Below, one piece after another: positions 26,639-35,500 of a DNA stretch of 64,000 bases. The stretch comes from Haloflavibacter putidus (GTDB lineage Bacteria > Bacteroidota > Bacteroidia > Flavobacteriales > Flavobacteriaceae): assembly GCF_006546625.1 (NCBI RefSeq), contig NZ_VIAR01000001.1, positions 62,001 through 126,000 of the forward strand. The letters run 5' to 3'. The translations under genes were made by a program, and so were the position numbers. The notes below the pieces were generated by a model. It did no database searches and was not told the origin of the DNA. It saw only the letters and a list, made by a program, of their open reading frames with translations. Numbering within the stretch: position 1 is the stretch's first letter; each line of letters opens with the position of its first letter.

Positions 26639-27352
26639 TTACATTTTTAGATAAAAGGCTTTTACCAAATCTTTATATTCCTGCGTGTATTGGTGGCGCT
26701 CTTTTTCTATAACCAATTGGGTTTTTTCAAGAGCAACTTCCGTAAAGCTAAACTGCAACAAATTGCGTTTTACAGGAGTGTCTGCATTGCCTTGCACCAA
26801 GGTTATTTTTTGAAGGTATAAACCTGCCTCTTTGGCTAATTGCAAAACTTCTTCTTGATTTTTATGCGGAATAATCAAAGAGAAATTTCCCTTTTCGGAA
26901 AGTAATTTAGCAACGTTTTTTATAAGCTCACTAAAGGGTAAAGCTTCCGTAAAACGGGCAGTGTTTCTTGTAGCTTCCACGGAAGTAAAATCTTCGTCAT
27001 AAAACGGCGGATTGCTAACAATCAAATCGTAGCTCTCGTCTATTTCTTCTGTAAACTCTTCTAAACTGGCGTGGTAACAAAACAACCTATCGTTCCACGG
27101 GCTGTTTTCAAAATTTTCTACGCATTGTTCGTAAGCGTTTTCTTCTATTTCTATGGCATCTATAAGTTCTGCTTGACTGCGTTGTGCCATTTGCAAAGCA
27201 ATTACGCCCGTGCCGGCGCCAATATCTAGAATAGAAAATGTGTTTTTAGGAATTGTAGTCCAAGCTCCCAACAAAACACCATCGGTGCCAATTTGCATTG
27301 CACATTTGTCTTGCTCTACGCTAAATTCTTTAAATCTAAAAGGTTTGGACAT
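26639..27352 (-). CDS. tRNA1(Val) A37 N6-methyltransferase (TrmN6/YfiC family)
   Basis: A 237-residue SAM-dependent methyltransferase. MQIGTDGVLLGAW near residue 20, motif I ILDIGAGTGVIALQMA near 42 and the catalytic NPPF in DLIVSNPPFYDEDF near 130 are those of the TrmN6 family, which methylates A37 of tRNA1(Val). The protein is monocistronic. The decamer TTCCGTAAAG lies inside it at 26738, and a near-copy (TTCCGTAAAA) at about 26945. Confidence 0.85.
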   Translation of the reverse strand: MSKPFRFKEFSVEQDKCAMQIGTDGVLLGAWTTIPKNTFSILDIGAGTGVIALQMAQRSQAELIDAIEIEENAYEQCVENFENSPWNDRLFCYHASLEEFTEEIDESYDLIVSNPPFYDEDFTSVEATRNTARFTEALPFSELIKNVAKLLSEKGNFSLIIPHKNQEEVLQLAKEAGLYLQKITLVQGNADTPVKRNLLQFSFTEVALEKTQLVIEKERHQYTQEYKDLVKAFYLKM

Positions 27353-27451
27353 GGCAGTTGATAAATTGGATGACTAGAGAATGGTTATTGGATAATGAAT
27401 TTACTACATTAAAATAATTCCACTCACCACTAAAAAACTCACCTCTAATTA

Positions 27452-27976
27452 CTAAAGATACATTTCTATAAGACCTTCTGGGGTGTTTACATAGATTTTA
27501 CGATTTGGTTTATCTACCTTTTCAATAAAATCGTCGTTAACGGGAATCAAGATTTCTTTACCGTCTTTTTCTATTTCAAACAGGGCTTGTGGAGTAGAAT
27601 CGTTTACGCTTTTTATCGTTCCAACATTTCCAAAGTTTTTGTCAGTGACTTCAAAACCGGTTATTTCGTGAAAATAAAACTGGTCTTCTTTTAATTTTGG
27701 AAGTTGGGAGAGGGGTAAATATACATCGCACCTCAAAATATCTTCGGCATCTGCTTCATCTTCTACATCTTCAAATTTTACCCGAAGTAACTCGCTGCGT
27801 TGTAGCGAACTTTTTTCAATAAAAAATGGAACCAGATTTTTGTTATAGTCAACAAAAACCGATTCCATTTCTAAGTAAGATTCAGGGTCGTCTGTGTCTA
27901 ATTTAACCAGTACTTCCCCTTTAAAACTAAATTTACTAACTATTTTGCCAAGATAGAAACAATCTTTCTTTTGCAT
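27452..27976 (-). CDS. rimM: Ribosome maturation factor RimM
   Basis: A 174-residue 30S assembly factor that binds S19 and helps process 16S rRNA. The N-terminal FYLGKIVSKFSFKGEVLVKLDTDDP and the C-terminal PRC-barrel (QFYFHEITGFEVTDKNFGNVG, ILIPVNDDFIEKVD) are typical. It follows rpsP by 11 bases, a standard rpsP-rimM operon. Confidence 0.93.
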   Translation of the reverse strand: MQKKDCFYLGKIVSKFSFKGEVLVKLDTDDPESYLEMESVFVDYNKNLVPFFIEKSSLQRSELLRVKFEDVEDEADAEDILRCDVYLPLSQLPKLKEDQFYFHEITGFEVTDKNFGNVGTIKSVNDSTPQALFEIEKDGKEILIPVNDDFIEKVDKPNRKIYVNTPEGLIEMYL

Positions 27977-27987
27977 TGATTAGCAAA

Positions 27988-28563
27988 TTATTTTTCTTCT
28001 TTCTTCTTTTCTTCCGCTTTGGCTTCTTCTGCTGTTTCTGCCTCTACTTCTTTTTCTACATCTGCTTCCGGCTCACCTTCTTCGGTTTTTGCGGCAGCTT
28101 CTGCTTCTTCGCGAGCAGCTTTATATTCTGCTTCGCGTTTTTCGTTAACTTCTTTTTCGGCAGCTAAAGCTTTTGCTTTTGCATCTTCGTCTGCTTTAGA
28201 AACCGACTCTTTTTTGTTGCTTATTTTGCTTTCTTTTTCCTCTAACCAAGCTTTAAATTTCTCTTCTGCTTGCTCTTCTGTTAAAGCTCCTTTTCTTACG
28301 CCACCGGCTAGGTGATGTTTTAACAAAGCTCCTTTATAAGAAAGAATGTTACGTGCCGTATCTGTTGGTTGGGCACCGTGTTGCAACCATTGTACCGCCT
28401 TGTCTACATTCAATTCTATTGTTGCAGGGTTGGTGGTAGGATTGTAAATACCTAGTTTTTCTAAGTGCTTACCATCTCTTTTAGCACGCGAATCTGCAGC
28501 AACAATCCAGTAAAATGGACTTCCTTTTTTCCCGTGTCTTTGTAATCTTATTTTTACAGACAT
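27988..28563 (-). CDS. rpsP: 30S ribosomal protein S16 with long acidic/basic C-terminal tail
   Basis: Residues 1-80 are a normal S16 ([40 protein letters not shown], given in part). The remaining 110 residues, from about [11 protein letters not shown] onward, are a low-complexity Lys/Glu/Ala tail probably forming a long helix. Such extensions are usual for Bacteroidota S16 and their role is unknown. First gene of the rpsP-rimM operon, with a good promoter at 28612-28639. Confidence 0.95.
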   Translation of the reverse strand: MSVKIRLQRHGKKGSPFYWIVAADSRAKRDGKHLEKLGIYNPTTNPATIELNVDKAVQWLQHGAQPTDTARNILSYKGALLKHHLAGGVRKGALTEEQAEEKFKAWLEEKESKISNKKESVSKADEDAKAKALAAEKEVNEKREAEYKAAREEAEAAAKTEEGEPEADVEKEVEAETAEEAKAEEKKKEEK

Positions 28564-28611
28564 AATTAAATTAAATTTTAGGGTGCTCGACCCCGATTAT
28601 TAATAAGGCTG

Positions 28612-28639
28612 CAAATGTACTATATATTTTTTTATTCAA
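28612..28639 (-). promoter_or_regulatory. Promoter of rpsP-rimM
   Basis: On the minus strand TACATTTG (28619-28612) is 17 bases from TTG (28639-28637), a full match in elements and spacing to the Bacteroidota promoter consensus, 49 bases upstream of rpsP. Confidence 0.75.
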
Positions 28640-28660
28640 TATAAAAACTTGTTGTTTTTT

Positions 28661-28680
28661 TCTGTTACATTTGTAACAGA
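28661..28680 (+). promoter_or_regulatory. Palindromic operator overlapping a -7 element
   Basis: TCTGTTACA-TT-TGTAACAGA has two perfect 9-bp arms around a 2-base centre. The sequence TACATTTG (28666-28673), a -7 match, lies in its middle, so a bound protein would block polymerase. It is 29 bases upstream of the lipoprotein start at 28709. The regulator is unknown. Confidence 0.55.
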
Positions 28681-28708
28681 ATCAATTGTTTAAAATATCC
28701 CAATAATT

Positions 28709-29728
28709 ATGCAGAAATATTTAATTTTATTGCTAATTGCTTGCTTAAGCTTTAGCTGTAGTGACGAAATAGAATCTAACTCTCCGGCAATACAAGGCGA
28801 GGTAGATGGTGTCTTTTTTAGAGCAAACAGCTCTTTTGTGGTAAAAAATGAAGACAACACCTATACTATAAAAGGAGAAACCGGTTTTGAAGAAATAGCT
28901 CTAACAGTAGATACAATAAAATTGGGTAGTTATACTTTGGGACAAAACAATTTAAATAAAGCTACTTTTACCAATAGCGACCAAGAAGTTTTTACTACCG
29001 GTACTAATGGGTATGGGGAAATAGAAATAACAAAATTAGAAGGCAATACAGTCTCCGGGCAATTTTATTTTGACGCTTATAGCGCTACCGGAGACACCTT
29101 AAATTTTAACAAAGGTTATTTCTTTTTTGTACCACGACAAAACCCTACTCCCGGCGGGGAAGAAACTACTTGCCCAGAAGCTACAGAAACACGCGAGGCC
29201 GCAGCTTTGATTTATCAGGAAGCTAATCCTGAAAACGCTGAAGAATTTATCTTAGCTTGTAATGCTTATAAAGATGCTTTGTTACAAGAAATAGAAATTT
29301 GTGGCGATGAAAATGGCGAACTGCAAGCAATGATAGACACTTTGGGTGATTGTGAAGATGAAGGTGGTAACAACGATATTGGAAATATTAGTCTTACAGC
29401 AGGCAGTCAGGAAATTACTTTTGATATGGTAGATGTAAACCTTGTAGAAGGCCTTTTACAAGTAAGTGGCGAAACCTCTGCAGAAAACAACTATACTATT
29501 TATTTTGAAGTTCCCGAAGCAACAGAAGGCCAAGATATAATACAGAATTTTGAGCTTATGCTTACTTCTACATTTTATCCTGCAGATATGCCAGAGACAA
29601 ATCCTTTTACCAGTACGATAAGCCTTAATACTACCGGAAATCTAAACGGTACTTTTTCTGGTTTACTAGAAAATAATGATAACGGTCAAATAGAAATAAC
29701 CAATGGTACTTTTGAGTTAGCATACTAA
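28709..29728 (+). CDS. Lipoprotein, DUF6252-like, two-part
   Basis: A 339-residue lipoprotein (lipobox CLSFSC, Cys17). Residues 25-145 (VDGVFFRANSSFVVKNEDNTYTIKGETG … GQFYFDAYSATGDTLNFNKGYF) resemble the DUF6252 family of Bacteroidota lipoproteins, assigned from memory. A cysteine-containing helical middle (CPEATETREAAALIYQE … NAYKDALLQEIEICG) and a C-terminal beta-rich part follow. Function unknown. It is monocistronic, with a palindromic operator before it and a strong terminator after it, suggesting individual control. Confidence 0.65.
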   Translation: MQKYLILLLIACLSFSCSDEIESNSPAIQGEVDGVFFRANSSFVVKNEDNTYTIKGETGFEEIALTVDTIKLGSYTLGQNNLNKATFTNSDQEVFTTGTNGYGEIEITKLEGNTVSGQFYFDAYSATGDTLNFNKGYFFFVPRQNPTPGGEETTCPEATETREAAALIYQEANPENAEEFILACNAYKDALLQEIEICGDENGELQAMIDTLGDCEDEGGNNDIGNISLTAGSQEITFDMVDVNLVEGLLQVSGETSAENNYTIYFEVPEATEGQDIIQNFELMLTSTFYPADMPETNPFTSTISLNTTGNLNGTFSGLLENNDNGQIEITNGTFELAY

Positions 29729-29756
29729 TAGCTAATCTTTTTGCTTTAAAAATTTA

Positions 29757-29809
29757 GCAGCTGTTTTCAAATAATTAGAATAATCTTTATTTGAAAACAG
29801 CTGCTTTTA
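29757..29809 (+). terminator. Strong terminator after the DUF6252-like lipoprotein
   Basis: A perfect 18-bp stem (gcagctgttttcaaataa with ttatttgaaaacagctgc) with a 12-base loop, followed by a short T-rich run and directly by a TTCCGTAAAG decamer at 29811. Confidence 0.85.
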
Positions 29810-29860
29810 TTTCCGTAAAGAAAACATTCTACTTTTAAGACTAAAATGAATTAAGCAATT

Positions 29861-29878
29861 ATATGACACTTGTCATAT
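29861..29878 (+). promoter_or_regulatory. 18-bp palindrome upstream of the 601-residue protein gene
   Basis: ATATGACA-CT-TGTCATAT has two perfect 8-bp arms. TGACA/TGTCA half-sites in this geometry resemble sites of Crp/Fnr-family regulators, and the position, 56 bases before the start codon, would suit an activator. The regulator is not identified. Confidence 0.5.
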
Positions 29879-29933
29879 TTTACAGAGAAGTTGTTTTTTA
29901 AGTTTACCGCTTTTAAATTTAAAAACCAACTTT

Positions 29934-31739
29934 ATGCAAACCCCTAGTCCGCATAGTTTTCACATCCCGGTAATGGGCATTGCTTACACCATAGACTCTC
30001 CTGTTAAAGTAGCGCATTTCGGAATTAATTCTGCAGTTTCTGTTATAGAAGATAACTTAGTAGAGTTAATGCGGAAATATTATTATCAAAAAGAAGGGCA
30101 AACTTATACGCCAATTGGGCCAAAAGAAAAAGAATTTCGTTCGCGCCGGGTTACAGATTACTTAAACTTAATGCAAGATTTGGTACAGTCTAATTTAGAG
30201 AAACTCAAGCGCTCTACTTTTGAGACCGGCTCAGATTTACGCAAATATTTTGAGATGCTTCCCGAAGAATCTAAGCTTTATCAAAAATTTAAAGATTGGC
30301 GGGCAGAAGCAGGTGTTGCTTTAGAAAATAGCTTTACGGAAGAATTACGCGATGCGGTTGTGCCAGGCGCTATCGAGGTAAATATAATGACCAAAGTAGA
30401 TAAAGATAATTTTGATAAAAAAGGAGAAATTATAGAAAATGGTTCCGATGCTTTAACTGCTCTAAAGGGGTATGCAGAGAGCAATTTGCAAAATTCTTCT
30501 TTGGTGCTTTCTGCGGGGATGAACCCGCGTTTGTTTAATTATATGGAAGGCTTTTCTGCCTTTGATGCGCAAAGCTGGGGGAATTTTCGTAAACGTGTGG
30601 TTATAAAAGTAAGCGATTACCGTTCTGCACTTATACAAGGAAAATATCTGGCCAAAAAAGGAATTTGGGTAAGCGAGTTTCGTATAGAATCTGGTCTTAA
30701 TTGTGGCGGCCACGTTTTTGCTACGCAAGGCTTGCTAATGGGACCAATTTTAGAAGAATTTAAAGAGAATAAAGAAAACCTGAAAACAAGCTTATTCGAG
30801 CTTTACAATCCGGCCTTAATTGCCAAAGGAAAAACCGGTTTTTCTAAGCCGCACCCTATTAAAATTACTGTGCAAGGCGGTATTGGCACACACGAAGAAG
30901 ATAAATTATTACGAAAATATTACCAAGTAGATGGCACCGGCTGGGGAACGCCATTTTTATTGTGTCCGGAAGCTACCAATGTAGATAAAACGACCTTAAA
31001 CCAGTTGCAAGAAGCCAAAGAAAAGGATGTATTTTGCAGTAAAGCCTCTCCCTTAGGCGTAGGTTTTAATTATTTAAAAAACACGAGCGCAGAAAAAGAA
31101 CGTTTAGAGCGTATAGAAAACGGAAAACCCGGAAGTCCGTGTACCGAAAAATTATTGGTTTCTAACACAGAGTTTACAGACAAACCCATTTGCACGGCTT
31201 CGCACAAATACCAAAAATTAAAATTACAACAACTGGAAGAAGCCAACTTGCCGGAAAAAGAATTAAAACAACAAAAAGTAGATGTTTTGGCAAAAGAATG
31301 TCTTTGTGTCGGTTTAAGTAATTCGGCGGCGTTAAATTACCAAGTTCCCTTTCTCAAAAAGCAAAAGGCGGTAACCATTTGCCCGGGACCAAATATTGCC
31401 AATTTTTCAAAACTTAGCAGTTTACAAGAAATGACAGACCATATTTATGGTCGTAGAGCTTTGGCAGTAAAACCTGACCGACCATCTATGTTTATAACCG
31501 AACTGCGTTTGTATATAGATTTTCTTACCAAAGAAATTAAAACAGTGGCGCAACCTACGCGTAGAGAGTTTAAAAAGTGGGAAAAGTTTATAAATAATTT
31601 ATTGGAGGGGGTAAAACATTATGAAACCCTTAATTCTGGAAATAAAATTACAGAGAAGCTCCAATTTAAAGAAGATTTGTTAGCGTGTAAAACTTCGATA
31701 GTAAGTTTAAAAGCACATTTGCTTCCGCAAGCGAGTTAA
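29934..31739 (+). CDS. Uncharacterised 601-residue cysteine-rich protein, possible TIM-barrel enzyme
   Basis: A soluble protein with no signal peptide. It opens with HIPVMGIAYTIDSPVKVAHFG, recognisable as a conserved but unnamed bacterial family. In the middle, VQGGIGTHEEDKLLRKYYQVDG and GWGTPFLLCPEATNVD recall the phosphate-binding end of FMN-dependent TIM barrels of the nitronate monooxygenase type; this is inference. Cysteines recur in likely functional contexts: GLNCGGH, FLLCPEA, DVFCSKASPLGVGF, KPICTASHKYQ, ECLCVGLSN, TICPGPN. A helical tail follows. It is monocistronic behind a palindromic operator and before a strong terminator. Confidence 0.6.
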   Translation: MQTPSPHSFHIPVMGIAYTIDSPVKVAHFGINSAVSVIEDNLVELMRKYYYQKEGQTYTPIGPKEKEFRSRRVTDYLNLMQDLVQSNLEKLKRSTFETGSDLRKYFEMLPEESKLYQKFKDWRAEAGVALENSFTEELRDAVVPGAIEVNIMTKVDKDNFDKKGEIIENGSDALTALKGYAESNLQNSSLVLSAGMNPRLFNYMEGFSAFDAQSWGNFRKRVVIKVSDYRSALIQGKYLAKKGIWVSEFRIESGLNCGGHVFATQGLLMGPILEEFKENKENLKTSLFELYNPALIAKGKTGFSKPHPIKITVQGGIGTHEEDKLLRKYYQVDGTGWGTPFLLCPEATNVDKTTLNQLQEAKEKDVFCSKASPLGVGFNYLKNTSAEKERLERIENGKPGSPCTEKLLVSNTEFTDKPICTASHKYQKLKLQQLEEANLPEKELKQQKVDVLAKECLCVGLSNSAALNYQVPFLKKQKAVTICPGPNIANFSKLSSLQEMTDHIYGRRALAVKPDRPSMFITELRLYIDFLTKEIKTVAQPTRREFKKWEKFINNLLEGVKHYETLNSGNKITEKLQFKEDLLACKTSIVSLKAHLLPQAS

Positions 31740-31766
31740 GCTGGTGGCTTTAAAATAAAATTCAAT

Positions 31767-31820
31767 AGAGAGATTAACTTAAGAAATCTAAATAGCATTA
31801 AGTTAATCTCTCTTTTTTTT
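31767..31820 (+). terminator. Terminator after the 601-residue protein gene
   Basis: A 15-bp stem (agagagattaactta with taagttaatctctct) followed by eight T residues, ending just before an inverted pair of the TTTACGGAA motif. Confidence 0.85.
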
Positions 31821-31846
31821 ACGGAATTAAAAATCATTCCGTAAAG
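31818..31846. repeat. Second inverted pair of the TTCCGTAAA motif
   Basis: tttacggaat (31818-31827) and attccgtaaa (31836-31845) are perfect 10-bp inverted repeats with an 8-base spacer; the right arm is an exact TTCCGTAAAG. It directly follows the T tract of a terminator. Confidence 0.85.
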
Positions 31847-31848
31847 AA

Positions 31849-31965
31849 TTATTCCCTCGCTTCTTTTAAAATCCTTTCGCATTCTAATAGGACTTTTTCC
31901 TCGTTACAATCCAGTATAAATTGTATGATTTCCAATTTCTTTGCGCTCATTTCGGCTTCTGTCAT
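31849..31965 (-). CDS. Possible 38-residue protein
   Basis: A short frame starting MTEAEMSAKKLEIIQFILDC and continuing NEEKVLLECERILKEARE. It is amphipathic, helical and acidic, and resembles the N-terminal helices of small Bacteroidota antitoxin-like proteins (pattern KLEIIQFILDCxxExVL), but it has no partner gene beside it. The A-rich leader before the ATG is typical for flavobacterial genes. It could be a remnant of a longer gene. Confidence 0.4.
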   Translation of the reverse strand: MTEAEMSAKKLEIIQFILDCNEEKVLLECERILKEARE

Positions 31966-32274
31966 TGTTTGTTTTTTTAGAGGTAATTCCTAAATTTAAA
32001 AAAGAAATATAAAGATCAATATTTAATTATCTGTATACTAGCTTAATTACCAATTTAACAAGAAGTAATTCAAAGTCTTTAAAAAAATTTTGGTTTGAAC
32101 GCAGTCCAATATTCTTTATACTTATAAAGTGAACTAAAATTGGGCTTAGTCTGAAACACACAACAAATTTTTACTTAGATTAGCAACCTATTGATTTTTA
32201 TTAGGTTTTTGATTTGCCCTAGTGAAGACCATTTCAAACTCTCTATACAGCACTTGCAAAATTTTTAATTATAA
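31966..32274. other. Gene-free spacer before the PID-CTERM gene terminator
   Basis: AT-rich sequence without a recognisable gene, hairpin or repeat. Confidence 0.4.
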
Positions 32275-32310
32275 AAAAGCCCACTACCAGATAGTGGGCT
32301 TTTCTTTTAT
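32275..32310 (-). terminator. Terminator of the surface-protein operon
   Basis: A 12-bp perfect stem (aaaagcccacta with tagtgggctttt) with a 5-base loop, 15 bases downstream of the PID-CTERM protein stop codon; the A run on the left gives a T tract on the minus strand. Confidence 0.8.
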
Positions 32311-32324
32311 ACAGATTCATCAAT

Positions 32325-32540
32325 TTAAAAATTATTTTTCTTAAAATTCTTAATTCCCACATAAGCCCCAGCAATTAATGCTAATCCTATTAAACCGTCT
32401 ATTGGTGCTTCTGGCACATCTGGAACATTGGGATCTCCTCCCGGAAATGGAATTTGCGCTTGGACGGGCAGTGTAATTGTGATAAAAAACAGCACACTGA
32501 AGAATAGCCTAAAAAATGTAGTGGTTTCATGTCTCTTCAT
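32325..32540 (-). CDS. Small exported protein with PID-CTERM-like sorting tail
   Basis: A 71-residue protein: signal peptide (FFRLFFSVLFFITITLPVQAQ), a short proline-rich middle (IPFPGGDPNVPDVPE) and a tail with PID followed by one hydrophobic helix and basic residues (APIDGLIGLALIAGAYVG, IKNFKKNNF). This tripartite tail is what the PID-CTERM class of Bacteroidota protein-sorting signals looks like; I name it from memory. Almost nothing besides the sorting signal is present. It follows the giant surface-protein gene by 11 bases and is probably co-transcribed with it. Confidence 0.7.
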   Translation of the reverse strand: MKRHETTTFFRLFFSVLFFITITLPVQAQIPFPGGDPNVPDVPEAPIDGLIGLALIAGAYVGIKNFKKNNF

Positions 32541-32551
32541 GCTATTATTTT

Positions 32552-35500
32552 TTATTTGATTATAAATCGTTTTATAACACGCTTATCGTCTTGTATAAGT
32601 TCTACAAAATAAGTTCCGTTGCTCAACTTACCAGGGTTTACGTGTAGTTTGCCATTAGAAAAACTTTTTTGAGAGCTATAGATCAATCTTCCAAATAAAT
32701 CCCAAACATCAATTTTCACTTCTTGATCTTTCCATAAAGAAGAGGTCAGGTAAAAGCCTTTTTCAGAACTGGTAGGGTTTGGAAAGAGTTCCAAATTATT
32801 TGCTATAAAACTACCATCTGTAGATAAAGTTTCGTCTTCAAAACGTAAATAAAATCTATCTACGGCTATACTTGCATTATTATCAAGCTGTACGTCAAAA
32901 CCAATGGTGTTTTCTCCTGCGTTTAAAAGTGTTTCTTCTTCCGTAAAGGAATCTACGAGATAGGCTGTAGTATTCTCGCCCAAATTAGCTGTCGTAACCA
33001 CTAACATATAAGCTTGGTGCTCGTAATTATTGGTAAACAAAGCAATCTGCTCTCCATCTAACGGAGCTTCCCTGCGCTCTACACTATATACAGAGTCTGC
33101 ACTACCAATACCTATATTTTCTGAAAAATTAAATGGCTTTACCGCATCATGGTTATTCAAAGCATTATCGTATCCCGGCGCAAACAAGATGGCAAAACTA
33201 TCGTGCAACTTTCCGCCAGAATTATAATTTTCTGCTGTAAAAAGCTGTCCTGTAATGTGAGCATTGTTTTCTACCAGGTTTTCCGGTCTAAATGTACTGG
33301 TATGCTGTCCGGCGGTTTTATCTGTTTCGGAAAACAAAACAGACGTAGCTCCATTTGCAGCTGTTGCAACTTGTACCGCTTGTCCCGGTTGTATAAACTG
33401 ATTCGCATCTGAGCCGGAACTATTTCCACCGGTGCTTAAATCTACTGTTACATAAGAACCATAAGTACCTAAAGTTGGATCGTACACATACACATAATTT
33501 GCATTTAAGTTTTGCGAATTTGCAAGTACACTGGTAACATCTACAGCACTTTGATACGGGTTCGCCAACAAGTTAAACTCGCCAGCTACATTACTTAAGT
33601 TGAAAGTTTGTAGCTTATCTCCAATAAATAAATCTCCCGTAGTTCGTAAAACCGTGGTATCTGCAATTGCTGCATTATTGGTTAAATCTACCGCACGACT
33701 ACCGCGAACAAATAATAAATAGCCTTCTCCCGCGGTAATGTTTGTATTATCTGTATTAGGAACAGCTACAAATTGCTGATCTATCGCATCTAAAGTAAAC
33801 ATAGACGGATTTCCTGTTAACGTTGCATCAAACCCATTGGTTTGGTCTGTAGTGGTTCCGGTAATATGGGTTCCGTAATGCGGATTAGGATTATCTGTAT
33901 TACTGGTTGCCCCTTCTTGCCAATTGGCGTGAATAGGCTGTGAGCTGGTTACTGCACTACTTACAAAACGATAAGAACGGTTTGCGCTCATATATCTTTC
34001 TATTGTAAACTCTCCTGTAATAACTGATGTAGAAGGAACTGCAGCCAACTCTCCGTTTTTATTTTCGGAACTTTTAAATATAAAGTTTCCGTTGTTGGTA
34101 ATATTGCCGTTTATAGTTAATACCTGTTCTACGTTTAAAGTTGCACCACTGTTTACGATAATATCGTTTACTTCTATATTGGTGGTAAGGCTGGCGGTGC
34201 CTTCCATTATTGTAATATTATCGGCGGGTGTAAAGTTGAGATCTATGTTAGGATTGCCCGGCGTCCAACCATCGGTATCATTTAGGTAAACATAACCATC
34301 TTGTCCGCAGGCATCTAATACAGCCCCGGTAGGAATGGTTAAATTACAGCTGTTTTCTTCCGTAAAGGAAACCGTATAATTTACCGGTCCGGCTGTAAAA
34401 TCTATATCAAAACTTTGCGGACTTCCGGTGATTGGGTAATCTGTTCCGTTTACGGTAATTGAACCTTGTGTGGGTTCGTTTTCGTAAGCTACTACCAAAT
34501 TTGTAGAGTAAACTCCAGTATTGAGACCACATTCTGATCCAATTTCAAAACTTACTGCCGACAAACTACAAGATGGTGGCGTACAAGCGCTATCTTCTTC
34601 TATTATTCCTGTGGCAAAGGCTTGCTTTCCGGCGGCATCTACCACAGTTACACTATAAGTTCCGGCTGGCGCATCTAAGACTTCTCCCGTCGTGCCATTA
34701 CTCCAATTATACGTATAAGGTGCGGTTCCGTTACTTGCGCTGGCAGTTAAACTGCCCAAATATTGTTCTTCACAGGCAGGTGTTGCTGCCACAGAAACTG
34801 TAAAACTATTTAATTGAGCAGTGGCAAAATTATCATTATAATCAAATTCTAATTCAGACGTGTTAATAATTTCTGCTACTATAATTGTTGGACTTTGCTG
34901 AACATTCCACGGAAGTGAAACCGCTTGATTAGCACCACTGGCCAAACTAACCGGTTTAGTGGCAATTGCCAAGGTGTCTCCGGCAGTAGAAACATAGGAA
35001 AACAATACATCTGCATTTACATCAATCTCGCCATTGTTTTCAATAAGCGCTTCAATGTTAATGGTTTCGCCTACATTGGGAATTTCGTTAGAAACATAAA
35101 AATCATCGAAAAACAAGTTTGCTGCTTCCCCAACAATAAATGATCGGGTGGCCTCATTGTTACTTCTGTTAGCATCATTAACTTCCAGATTAGAATCTAT
35201 TATAGCACGAATAACATGCAGGCCTATTTCTTCTGAAGAATAGGAAACCGGCACCGCAATCGTATTGGTCGTATTTTTAATAAGACCCGAAACATTTTGC
35301 ACAACCGCATGCTCTTGGTTGTCTATTAATATAGTAAGATCCATCTCATCGTTAATATTGGAATAGCCGATGTTTTCGTAAGAAATATCTAAGAATATAG
35401 ATTCGCCGGGATCAGGATTAAGCAAAGTAGGATTGATATATTCTGACAAGATTCGCATGTCTGGCTTGTTGGCAACAGTCACTTCTTTGATTAATACATT

